NCBI GenBank assembly: GCA_028719265.1
Contig: JAQUKF010000063.1
Coordinates: forward strand, 1 to 6,894
Origin: Candidatus Omnitrophota bacterium
GTDB taxonomy: Bacteria; Omnitrophota; Gorgyraeia; Gygaellales; Profunditerraquicolaceae
Length of the DNA: 6,894 bases
Direction: 5' to 3'
In this document: positions 1 to 6,339 of the stretch, piece after piece
How the letters are laid out: each line of letters starts with the position of its first letter
Position numbering within the stretch: the first letter of the stretch is position 1
The notes under the pieces: model-generated
The model's input: the letters and a program-made list of their open reading frames with translations, nothing else
Databases searched by the model: none
What the model was told of the DNA's origin: nothing
Program-made: the position numbers and the translations under genes

Positions 1-187
1 CGTTCATTTCCTGACGGACAATCCTCTGGATATTCTCCAATACCCTTAGCCCTAAAGGAAGATAGGAATATACCCCGGCCATAAGCATGCGCGCAAGACC
101 GGCGCGCAGGAGAAGCTTATGGCTGATCGACTCGGCCTCCTGCGGTGTTTCTTTCAAAGTTGGGATAAAGCTCCTGCTCCAAAGCAT
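1..187 (-). CDS. proS: Prolyl-tRNA synthetase, N-terminal 62 residues (3' end outside window)
   Basis: The N-terminus of a bacterial-type class II prolyl-tRNA synthetase, which charges tRNA-Pro with proline in the cytoplasm. The visible part reads MLWSRSFIPTLKETP, then SISHKLLLRAGLARM (20-34) and AGVYSYLPLGLRVLENI (37-53), and ends near IVRQEMN (56-62). This is the highly conserved start of bacterial ProS and contains the first helix and the class II motif 1 region. The start ATG is one nucleotide after the TAA of the CpaF-like gene, with AAGGA five nucleotides upstream (193-197), so it is probably the next gene of the same operon. ProS following rseP or ispG is a common bacterial arrangement. 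Whether the editing insertion domain is present cannot be seen, because the gene leaves the window. Confidence 0.93.
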   Translation of the reverse strand, partial: MLWSRSFIPTLKETPQEAESISHKLLLRAGLARMLMAGVYSYLPLGLRVLENIQRIVRQEMN

Positions 188-188
188 A

Positions 189-1451
189 TTAGTCCTTAGC
201 GAATATTTCCCTGGGCAACATTACGCCCCTTTTGGCCAGGATCGGGTAAAATACCGGCTCAATACCCGTAGCCCTGAACTTCCCGCTTACCTTGCCATGC
301 TCGACAACATCATTGATCTCGTAATAAAAAATGTCTTCGAGGTTCGCCCAGCCGTTCTTAAGCCCGCTTATCTGGGTAATGCGGGTAATTTTACGTGAGC
401 CGTCGGCAAGCTGATCCTGCTGGATGATCAAATTCAAAGATGCGGCTATCTGACGGTGGATCGCCTCCAATGATATAGGTATGCCCGACATAAGTATCAT
501 CGTCTCTATACGGTGCATGACCTCCTGCGGAGAGCTCGCATGGATAACCGAAAGCGCCCCGCTGTGCCCGGAGCACATCGCCTGGAGCATATCCAGGGCC
601 TCGGCGCTCCTGATCTCCCCCAGGATAATCCTTTGCGGCCGCATTCGCAGCGAATTCTTGAAAAGATCCCTGATACTGATCTCGCCCTTTCCTTCAATAT
701 TCGGCGTCTTTGTCTCCAGCCTCACCACATGGTCCTGCGCCAGGTGCAGCTCGGCGGTATCCTCAATGACAATGGTGCGTTCGTCATTCTCGATATAGCT
801 GGATAATACGCCGACGGTCGTAGTTTTACCGCTTCCGGTGGCGCCGGAAAATATCATATTCACCTTGCCCCTTATGCAGGCAACCAGGAAATCCCCCATC
901 CTCCTGTCCAATGTATCCAGGCTTATAAGGTCCTCCACTCTCTGGATCACTTTAAGGAATTTGCGGATAGTGATTGTCGGCCCGTCCAGGGCCAACGGCG
1001 GTATGATTATATTTACGCGCGAGCCGTCCGGCAGGCACACATCCGTATAGGGCTGCGTTTCGTCAACGCGCCTCCTGGTAGGAGACAATATCTTCTGGAT
1101 AACGTACATAAGCTGCTGGTCGCTGTCAAATTTTATATCGGTCTTGATCTTTTTGCCGTGCTTCTCCACATATACGTTATGCGTGCCGTTGATCATGATC
1201 TCCGTTACCTCATGATCCATCATCAGTTTCTCGATAGGCCCGAAACCGGCAAACTCATCGACCAGTTCATTAATGATCCTCTCCCTGTCCTGCTCTTTGA
1301 GCGTGCCTCTCGGCTGGCTGAGTATCCCTTCAAGGATCTGTCTGATCGTAGCCGCCACCTCCGTCTTATTGCCGGAGCTTTTATACAAAATACTGCTGTA
1401 CCGAGCTATGAAGTCTTCGCGTACCCTGCTTTTGAGTGTGGGATGAGTCAC
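189..1451 (-). CDS. CpaF/TadA-type secretion ATPase
   Basis: A type II/IV secretion-superfamily ATPase of 420 residues, best matching the CpaF/TadA family that powers Tad (Flp) pilus assembly as a cytoplasmic hexamer. An N-terminal helical domain (1-80) leads to EIMINGTHNVYVEKHGK (84-100) and LPDGSRVNIIIPP (140-152), typical of CpaF. The ATPase core has Walker A GATGSGKT (203-210), the Asp box IVIEDTAEL (227-235), Walker B RIILGEIR with Glu279 (274-281), and a His box GHSGALSVIHA with His296 and His304 (295-305). The C-terminal GKFRATGIEPVFY...LP..IF (391-417) is also CpaF-like, so the protein looks complete and active. Walker B is followed by SAEALDMLQAMCSG where CpaF usually has GGEALDMLQAMNTG. 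Start is GTG in a GTGA overlap with ispG, with GGAG five nucleotides upstream. No other tad/cpa gene (cpaE, tadB, tadC, flp pilin) is in the window, so the partner machine is unknown. I leave the symbol empty for that reason. Confidence 0.9.
   Translation of the reverse strand: MTHPTLKSRVREDFIARYSSILYKSSGNKTEVAATIRQILEGILSQPRGTLKEQDRERIINELVDEFAGFGPIEKLMMDHEVTEIMINGTHNVYVEKHGKKIKTDIKFDSDQQLMYVIQKILSPTRRRVDETQPYTDVCLPDGSRVNIIIPPLALDGPTITIRKFLKVIQRVEDLISLDTLDRRMGDFLVACIRGKVNMIFSGATGSGKTTTVGVLSSYIENDERTIVIEDTAELHLAQDHVVRLETKTPNIEGKGEISIRDLFKNSLRMRPQRIILGEIRSAEALDMLQAMCSGHSGALSVIHASSPQEVMHRIETMILMSGIPISLEAIHRQIAASLNLIIQQDQLADGSRKITRITQISGLKNGWANLEDIFYYEINDVVEHGKVSGKFRATGIEPVFYPILAKRGVMLPREIFAKD
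193..197 (-). promoter_or_regulatory. Shine-Dalgarno site of proS
   Basis: AAGGA on the minus strand, followed by CTAAT and the proS ATG at 187. It overlaps the last codons and the stop of the CpaF-like gene, so both genes are likely read from one transcript. Confidence 0.7.
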
Positions 1452-2521
1452 GTCTTCTCCTTGTTTTTAAGTTCCTTCAATACCTCGCGCACGCAATCTC
1501 CCGGCGCAACCTTCCTGATTATCTTGCCATGCCTGAAAAGGACACCCTGGCCTCTCCCAAAGGCAACCCCGATATCGGCCTCTCTTGCCTCCCCGGGGCC
1601 GTTGACTACACAACCCATTATTGCCAATTTCATCGGCCGGACATTCATCCCCGGCCCAAGGACCGGTAATCTGTCTTCCAGCTCTTTTACCATCTTGACC
1701 AGATTGACCCTGCAGCGGCCGCAGGTAGGGCAGCTGACCACCTGATGGCCGAAACTGCGCAGGCCCACGGATTCCAATATGCATTTTGCCGCCCTTACCT
1801 CCTCTGTCGGCTCTTCGGTCAGAGACACCCTTATTGTATCACCGATTCCCTCTAAAAGTAAAGCCCCTAAAGCTATGCTGGATTTTATAATCCCGGCGTA
1901 AACCGAACCGGTGGCGGTCAGGCCCAGATGCAGGGGATAATCGCAAATCCTGGAAACCTTACGGTAGGCATCAAGCGTATCCCGGACATTGTTGGCCTTA
2001 AGGGAGATCACTATATTATTGAACTTGAGCCTCTCTACCATTCTAACATAACCCATGCAGCTGGTGACCAGCCTGTCGCTCATTGTGGATCTTTTTAAAC
2101 CGGCGCCCTTGACCGACCCGGAATTAAGCCCTATGCGCAAAGGGATATCGGCAGATTTCAACGCCGAGACAACCGTCTTTATATCCTCTATTTTATCGAT
2201 ATTTCCCGGGTTCAACCTGATCTTATCCGCCCCGCTTTCGATAGCGGCAATTGCCAGCCGCCAATCGAAATGGATATCCGCCACCAGGGGCAGCTTCACC
2301 CTTGCCCTGATTTTCTTGAGTGCGGCGGCATCGTTAAAATCATTGATTGCCAGGCGCACGATCTGGCACCCCGCCTTTTGCAGGCTCATGATCTGCCTGA
2401 CTGTCTTTTCCGTATCCGCGGTCCTGGTCTTGGTCATCGACTGGATTGCTACCGGGTTATTCCCCCCGATAGGCACATTGCCGACCCTGACCACCCTACA
2501 TTTTCTCCTTATGATCGCCAT
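1448..2521 (-). CDS. ispG: 4-hydroxy-3-methylbut-2-enyl diphosphate synthase (flavodoxin/ferredoxin)
   Basis: IspG (GcpE) reductively opens MEcPP to HMBPP, the penultimate MEP-pathway step, using a [4Fe-4S] cluster. With the start at 2521 it has 357 residues, the usual length of the short bacterial form with a TIM-barrel domain followed by a cluster domain. Motifs seen are RVGNVPIGGNNPVAIQSMT (12-30), ADIHFDWRLA (81-90), KIRLNPGNI (100-108), LHLGLTATG (197-205), SCPTCGR (263-269) and GCVVNGPGEA (303-312). Cluster ligands Cys264, Cys267, Cys304 and Glu311 are all present. A longer in-frame ATG at 2560 would overlap rseP by 38 nt and add 13 residues absent from the family N-terminus. The 2521 ATG has GGTGG five nucleotides upstream and lies one nucleotide after the rseP TAA. 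The TGA stop overlaps the GTG of the next gene (GTGA). The enzyme needs a reductant such as ferredoxin or flavodoxin, and none is encoded here. Confidence 0.96.
   Translation of the reverse strand: MAIIRRKCRVVRVGNVPIGGNNPVAIQSMTKTRTADTEKTVRQIMSLQKAGCQIVRLAINDFNDAAALKKIRARVKLPLVADIHFDWRLAIAAIESGADKIRLNPGNIDKIEDIKTVVSALKSADIPLRIGLNSGSVKGAGLKRSTMSDRLVTSCMGYVRMVERLKFNNIVISLKANNVRDTLDAYRKVSRICDYPLHLGLTATGSVYAGIIKSSIALGALLLEGIGDTIRVSLTEEPTEEVRAAKCILESVGLRSFGHQVVSCPTCGRCRVNLVKMVKELEDRLPVLGPGMNVRPMKLAIMGCVVNGPGEAREADIGVAFGRGQGVLFRHGKIIRKVAPGDCVREVLKELKNKEKT
1457..1460 (-). promoter_or_regulatory. Shine-Dalgarno site of the CpaF-like gene (GTG start)
   Basis: GGAG on the minus strand, five nucleotides (AAGAC) before the GTG at 1451-1449, inside the last ispG codons. 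It supports GTG as the true start and indicates coupled translation through the GTGA overlap. Confidence 0.7.
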
Positions 2522-2522
2522 A

Positions 2523-3611
2523 TTATCCACCGCCCGCCGCAGCCCTGCTGAGCTTATCACCGTAAAGCCTCAATAGATCGTTATAAGTAACCGCCAAAGC
2601 AATGGTGATCATCAGGGTAAAACCTATATTGTTGACTATCTGCTCCGCCCTTACGCTAAGCGCCTTCTTTCTTAATTTTTCCAGCCCTAACAGGAAAATA
2701 TGCCCTCCGTCGAGCACAGGCAAAGGAAGGAGATTGAATATCGCCAGGCTTACGCTTAGCACCGCGATCAGATGCATGACCGCCACCACTCCTAATTTTG
2801 CGGTTTTGGAAGTAATAAAGAATATCCCCAGGGGACCTGTCATGGATTCGCGCATGGACATCTTCCCGCTGATAAGCCTCCACAACCCCTTATAAGTCAT
2901 GGCGGTCAAACCGAATGTCTTCTTTATTCCAAGATAGGCGGATTCAAAAAAACCATGCCTGACCTCGACAACCTCGTCAAAAGGCGAAATGCCGATGATC
3001 CCTATCGCCCGTTTTTCGCCTAAACCGTTGCCCATAACCTTATCCCTGATCGGCACCCTGAACTTCAGCTGCTCCTCTCCCCGCAGGACATACAGATTAA
3101 CGCTGTCTTTTGTCTTTCTCTTCTGTATCTGGCGCTGCAGGTCCTCCCAAAACTCCACCTTATTGCCGTCCACCTCCACTATCTTGTCGCCTATCTCCAA
3201 GCCCGCTTGTTTCGCGCCGTAGCCGTCGATCAACCCTCCCACCTTACTGGTAAAGCTGGGATAGCCGGTAAAAAGTATTCCCCAGAAAAACAGGAAACCG
3301 AGCACATAATTCAGGAAAGGACCGAAGAAAATTATCTGGAAGCGCCTGCCCACGCTCTTGGAGAAATACTCGTAAGGCTGCCCCTTATATTCCAGCTGGC
3401 TGTCTCCGGCCATCTTCACATATCCGCCCAGGGGGATCAGGCTTATAGCATATTCCGTGCCGTTTTTTTTCCTGCGGAATAACTGCGGCCCGAACCCAAG
3501 AGAAAAATTCTCGACATGCACGCCGTTAAAGCGTGCGGCGATGAAATGCCCAAACTCATGCACGACTATTAACAGGCTCAAGATCAGTATAAAAATAATT
3601 ACCGCCAGCAT
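2523..3611 (-). CDS. rseP: RIP metalloprotease, site-2 protease family
   Basis: A membrane-embedded zinc protease of 362 residues that cuts transmembrane substrates within the bilayer; in well-studied bacteria these include anti-sigma factors and remnant signal peptides. The first membrane segment carries VVHEFGHF (16-23) with zinc ligands His18 and His22 and catalytic Glu19. The conserved LIPLGGYVKMAGD (58-70) follows. One PDZ-like domain sits at about 120-190 (GLEIGDKIVEVDGNKVEFWEDL). The C-terminal membrane part has NLLPLPVLDGGH (293-304), with Asp301 as the third zinc ligand. The length and single PDZ domain resemble the shorter RseP/RasP type, not the roughly 450-residue two-PDZ E. coli form. 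The start matches the family N-terminus (hydrophobic segment straight into HExxH). It overlaps dxr by 13 nt and has no clear SD, so coupling to dxr translation is likely. Its substrate here is unknown; no sigma or anti-sigma gene is adjacent. Confidence 0.95.
   Translation of the reverse strand: MLAVIIFILILSLLIVVHEFGHFIAARFNGVHVENFSLGFGPQLFRRKKNGTEYAISLIPLGGYVKMAGDSQLEYKGQPYEYFSKSVGRRFQIIFFGPFLNYVLGFLFFWGILFTGYPSFTSKVGGLIDGYGAKQAGLEIGDKIVEVDGNKVEFWEDLQRQIQKRKTKDSVNLYVLRGEEQLKFRVPIRDKVMGNGLGEKRAIGIIGISPFDEVVEVRHGFFESAYLGIKKTFGLTAMTYKGLWRLISGKMSMRESMTGPLGIFFITSKTAKLGVVAVMHLIAVLSVSLAIFNLLPLPVLDGGHIFLLGLEKLRKKALSVRAEQIVNNIGFTLMITIALAVTYNDLLRLYGDKLSRAAAGGG
2527..2531 (-). promoter_or_regulatory. 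SD-like site supporting the ispG start at 2521
   Basis: GGTGG on the minus strand, five nucleotides before the ATG at 2521-2519, within the final codons of rseP. It is a weaker match than at cdsA or dxr. Together with the one-nucleotide gap to the rseP stop, it favours the short ispG start over the ATG at 2560. Confidence 0.55.
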
Positions 3612-4768
3612 TTCAGTTTAAACCGGCCGCATATTCCGGCGGCCTCCTCCCTTGCCCAGGAATCGGCAGCGGTTATCTCCGGCAGCAGAGGATCTGCAAT
3701 GTTCTTGTGCCGCCGCATCACCTTTTCCACCGTTTCCGCTATTGTTAAAAAACCGATCCTTCCGTTCAAAAAATTATTCACGCTCACTTCGTTTGCCGCA
3801 TTCAACACTGCCGGCATCGTACCCAAGATACCTGCGGCCCGATAAGCCAGGGATAAGCACGGGAATTTCTTCAAATCGGGCTTTTCAAAATGCACCCTGT
3901 TTAAGCGGCAAAAGTCTATCCCCGGAAGCCTGTTGAGCAGCCTCTGCGGATAAGACAAGGCGTATTGTATAGGTATGCGCATATCCGCTACCGAAAGCTG
4001 GGCCATGATCACCCCGTCGTTGAATTCCACCATGGAATGGATCAACGCCTCAGGATGGATCAAAACCTTTATCTTTTCCGCTCCTGCCCCGAAGAGGAAC
4101 ATCGCTTCAAGCAGTTCCAGCCCCTTATTCATCAATGTGGCAGAATCAACGGTTATCTTCCTGCCCATTCTCCATCGCGGATGGCGCAATACGATGTCGG
4201 GGCTTAAATCCTTGAATTTTACCGCAGGGGTATTCCTTAAAGGCCCTCCGGAGGCGGTAAGATATATCCTCCTGATATCGCTGTTGCGGTTAGGACCCAG
4301 GCTCTGCCAAATAGCCGATTGTTCGCTGTCAACCGGCAAAATATTCACATTGTGTTTCCTCGCCAGGCGCATTACCAATGGTCCGGCCATCACCAGCGCC
4401 TCTTTGTTAGCCAAGGCGATATCTTTTCCGCTCTTGATAGCGCTGATCAGGGGATCAAGGGCCGCCGAACCGCTGATGGCAAACATTACCAGATCGATCC
4501 GCCTGTCCTTGACCATCTCAACCAACCCATCCTGCCCGCAGAAAACTTTTACCGAACTCCCAAGACAGGTGCCAAGCCGGCGGGCCGCCTGTTTCTCTCC
4601 TACGCATACCAAACGCGGATTGAATTCCTTTACCTGCCGCCTTAACTTTGCGGTATCAAGGTTGACGCTTAATGCCTCGACCTTGAAGTGTCCAGGCAGG
4701 CTCCTTATTACCGAAAGGGTGCTTTGGCCTATCGAACCGCTGGAACCAAGAACTGCAACCCTCTTCAC
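3599..4768 (-). CDS. dxr: 1-deoxy-D-xylulose 5-phosphate reductoisomerase
   Basis: The enzyme rearranges and reduces DXP to 2-C-methyl-D-erythritol 4-phosphate with NADPH, the committed step of the MEP isoprenoid pathway (cytoplasm). From the GTG start it has 389 residues, typical for DXR. It shows the NADPH loop LGSSGSIGQST (7-17), ALANKEALVMAG (118-129), PVDSEQSAIWQ with metal ligands Asp147 and Glu149 (145-155), TASGGP (171-176), HPRWRMGRKITVDSATLMNKGLE (196-218, with His196, Trp199, Met201, Ser209, Asn214, Lys215 and Glu218) and NAANEVSVNNFL (323-334). All residues I expect in the active site are present. An in-frame ATG at 4810 would add 14 residues ahead of the Rossmann strand and has no ribosome site. 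The GTG at 4768 has AAGGAG six nucleotides upstream and puts MKRVAVLG at the N-terminus as in homologues, so I choose GTG. The end overlaps rseP by 13 nt. Confidence 0.95.
   Translation of the reverse strand: MKRVAVLGSSGSIGQSTLSVIRSLPGHFKVEALSVNLDTAKLRRQVKEFNPRLVCVGEKQAARRLGTCLGSSVKVFCGQDGLVEMVKDRRIDLVMFAISGSAALDPLISAIKSGKDIALANKEALVMAGPLVMRLARKHNVNILPVDSEQSAIWQSLGPNRNSDIRRIYLTASGGPLRNTPAVKFKDLSPDIVLRHPRWRMGRKITVDSATLMNKGLELLEAMFLFGAGAEKIKVLIHPEALIHSMVEFNDGVIMAQLSVADMRIPIQYALSYPQRLLNRLPGIDFCRLNRVHFEKPDLKKFPCLSLAYRAAGILGTMPAVLNAANEVSVNNFLNGRIGFLTIAETVEKVMRRHKNIADPLLPEITAADSWAREEAAGICGRFKLKCWR
3625..3644 (-). other. GC-rich hairpin just upstream of rseP start
   Basis: On the minus strand GGCCGC and GCGGCC flank the eight-nucleotide loop CGGAATAT, giving a perfect six-base-pair GC-only stem. 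It lies in the last codons of dxr and ends 13 nt before the rseP ATG. No U-run follows, so it is not an intrinsic terminator. Because rseP lacks an SD, the fold could influence initiation, or it may simply reflect GC-rich alanine and glycine codons. Confidence 0.4.
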
Positions 4769-4834
4769 TTTAATCTCCTTCCGCCGAAGAATATGATGCC
4801 CGTCTTCCATAAACGAACCGGGGGAACGGACGGT
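4769..4834 (-). other. cdsA-dxr intergenic spacer (66 nt) with small hairpin at the dxr SD
   Basis: The only real intergenic gap in the window. On the minus strand, TTCTTC-GGCG-GAAGGA (4791-4776) can fold into a six-base-pair stem (one G-U pair) with a four-nucleotide loop, and its 3' arm covers most of the dxr ribosome site. No U-tract follows, so it is not an intrinsic terminator. I see no convincing -35/-10 pair. The hairpin is short and may be chance. Confidence 0.4.
4775..4780 (-). promoter_or_regulatory. Shine-Dalgarno site deciding the GTG start of dxr
   Basis: AAGGAG on the minus strand, with the six-nucleotide spacer ATTAAA before GTG at 4768-4766. It is the strongest ribosome site in the window and is the reason for preferring GTG over the upstream in-frame ATG at 4810, which is preceded by a C-rich stretch without an SD match. 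Confidence 0.85.
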
Positions 4835-5629
4835 CTATTTAATAACTACGCTAAGATAGAAATAAAATACGGGCGCGGTAAACAACAGGCTGTCGATCTG
4901 GTCCAGCACTCCCCCCATCCCCGGGAAAAACCTTCCGGAATCCTTTATCTGGCAATCCCGTTTAAGCAGGGATTCGGATAAATCACCCAGCTGGCCGAGC
5001 AGCCCCAAGCCGATCGCGGTCAGAAATAACTGTCCATAACCAAACGGGAGGAACGGCTTGGTGATCAAAGCCCCCAGCGCGCTGAAAAATAACCCCCCAA
5101 GAGAACCTTCAACTGTTTTTTTCGGGCTTATGTGCGGCAACAATGGCCTTTTTCCCCAGCGGCTGCCCACCAAATACGCACCTATATCTCCGAGCTTGAC
5201 AATCAACAGCAGGGCTACGAGAAAACCAAAACCTCCGGCCATATAACGTATCTTTATCATAAAACTGAAAAACCAGGAAACATAAAGTATCCCGAAAAGC
5301 GTAGTCGATATATCCACTATCACCCCGGAAGAATCCCTGCGCTTGAACTGCATAAGCAGGATAAAAAACAGGGCCAGGACGATAAAAAACAGCTCCCAGC
5401 TTTTGGTCGGCTCAAACCTGAACATGATGGACAAAGGGATGATCGCGCCCATTCCGATGCCGAAATATTTATAGATGTTGATCCCTTTTCTTTCGAGCAT
5501 GACAAAATACTCATACAGGCCGGCAACGATAAAGACGACGATAGTCAAGGCGCAAAGCCAATCCAGGCAAATGACCGCCGAGATTATACCGATAAGTACG
5601 ATAGAGCTAATTATCCTTTTTATCAGCAT
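4835..5629 (-). CDS. cdsA: Phosphatidate cytidylyltransferase (CDP-diacylglycerol synthase)
   Basis: An integral membrane enzyme of 264 residues, normal for the family. It converts CTP and phosphatidic acid to CDP-diacylglycerol, the precursor of bacterial phospholipids. Roughly seven to nine hydrophobic segments span the protein, starting at residues 5-20 and ending at 247-263. The conserved block with DIGAYLVGSRWGK (148-160) and SPKKTVEGSLGG (168-179) is present, as is the C-terminal signature at about 218-246 with SLLKR, KD and GGVLDQID. Asp230, Asp243 and Asp246, in the region that binds metal and substrate, are kept. Two signature positions differ: Met238 replaces the usual His and Gln244 the usual Arg. 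The ATG lies inside the end of uppS and has GGAGG five nucleotides upstream (5635-5639), which makes the start secure. A 66-nt gap, the largest in the window, separates it from dxr. Confidence 0.94.
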   Translation of the reverse strand: MLIKRIISSIVLIGIISAVICLDWLCALTIVVFIVAGLYEYFVMLERKGINIYKYFGIGMGAIIPLSIMFRFEPTKSWELFFIVLALFFILLMQFKRRDSSGVIVDISTTLFGILYVSWFFSFMIKIRYMAGGFGFLVALLLIVKLGDIGAYLVGSRWGKRPLLPHISPKKTVEGSLGGLFFSALGALITKPFLPFGYGQLFLTAIGLGLLGQLGDLSESLLKRDCQIKDSGRFFPGMGGVLDQIDSLLFTAPVFYFYLSVVIK

Positions 5630-6338
5630 TCAAGCCTCCAAACCTGCGCTCTCTGTTCTGGTACTCCTTAACAGCCTCTTTCAAATCATCCATTCCGAAA
5701 TCAGGCCAGTACTTACCGGAGAAATAGAATTCCGAATACGAAAGCTGCCAAAGCAAAAAATTGCTTATGCGCATTTCATCGCTTGTGCGTATCATAAGGT
5801 CGGGGTCGGGTATCTCCGGGGCGTAAAAATACCTGCTGAAACCAAAAGGTTCCAGGCTGTCTATGCCGACCCTGCCTTTCAAGACATCTTTTGCAAACTC
5901 CTTGGCGGCGTCCACGATCTCCTGCCTCCCGCCGTAATTCAGGGCTAAAACAACTTTAAGTCCCGTATTTCCTTTCGTCTTCTCTTCAGCCTTGCGTATC
6001 TTGGCTTGGAGATAAGCCGGTATAGGCTGGCCCCTGCCGATAACCATGAAACGCATATTATTCTTATCCATCTCGGAGATCTCCTTATCCAGGAAATTCC
6101 CCAGATAGCGCATCAGGACGGAAACTTCTCCCTTCGGCCTGGACCAATTCTCGGTCGAAAAGGCGAAAAATGTGACTACCTTGATCCCCAGTTGTCCGGC
6201 GCCCCGGATGATCTCCTTTACGCGTTTTATCCCTTCCCTGTGGCCGCAGGTCCGGCTCATGCCTTTCTCCTTTGCCCAACGGCCGTTACCATCCATGATA
6301 AAAGCTATATGTTTAGGGATTTTTAGATTATCCTGCAT
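5607..6338 (-). CDS. uppS: Isoprenyl transferase (undecaprenyl diphosphate synthase)
   Basis: A cis-prenyltransferase of 243 residues, the usual length. It condenses IPP units onto farnesyl diphosphate to form the C55 carrier used for peptidoglycan and other envelope polymers, at the cytoplasmic membrane face. Visible family motifs are HIAFIMDGNGRWA (10-22, catalytic Asp16), GHREG (32-36), FSTENWSRP (60-68), NYGGR (134-138) and DLMIRTSDEMRISNFLLWQ (180-198), followed by YSEFYF with Glu203. Arg184, Arg190 and Ser192, expected to hold the diphosphate of IPP, are present. The usual RTGGE reads RTSDE here. The start is fixed by the family N-terminus, with MDGNG beginning at residue 15. There is no clear Shine-Dalgarno sequence, so translation probably depends on ribosomes finishing the upstream gene, whose TAG is one nucleotide away. 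The 3' end overlaps cdsA by 23 nt. Exact product chain length cannot be told from sequence. Confidence 0.96.
   Translation of the reverse strand: MQDNLKIPKHIAFIMDGNGRWAKEKGMSRTCGHREGIKRVKEIIRGAGQLGIKVVTFFAFSTENWSRPKGEVSVLMRYLGNFLDKEISEMDKNNMRFMVIGRGQPIPAYLQAKIRKAEEKTKGNTGLKVVLALNYGGRQEIVDAAKEFAKDVLKGRVGIDSLEPFGFSRYFYAPEIPDPDLMIRTSDEMRISNFLLWQLSYSEFYFSGKYWPDFGMDDLKEAVKEYQNRERRFGGLNADKKDN
5635..5639 (-). promoter_or_regulatory. Shine-Dalgarno site of cdsA
   Basis: GGAGG on the minus strand, followed by a five-nucleotide spacer (CTTGA) and the cdsA ATG at 5629. The site lies within the last codons of uppS, so cdsA has its own strong ribosome site despite the 23-nt overlap. Confidence 0.85.
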
Positions 6339-6339
6339 A

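Noticed and set aside
2522..2560. A longer ispG beginning at the ATG at 2560.
   Set aside because: It would add 13 residues encoded by out-of-frame rseP sequence. The ATG at 2521 fits the family N-terminus, has an SD-like GGTGG and abuts the rseP stop.
2055..2576. A 173-codon plus-strand open frame, and similar plus-strand frames at 1158-1745, 5132-5671 and 5475-5948.
   Set aside because: All are antisense to ispG, the CpaF-like gene, cdsA or uppS. They look like mirror frames arising from codon bias, with no family motifs.
3625..3644. The GC-rich inverted repeat as a rho-independent terminator.
   Set aside because: The minus-strand sequence after the stem is GGTTTAAACTG with no U-tract, and it sits inside dxr coding sequence right before rseP.
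3975..4796. A 273-codon open frame on the plus strand.
   Set aside because: It is fully antisense to dxr, whose catalytic motifs are intact in the other direction. Its translation shows no recognisable domain, and it has no good start context.
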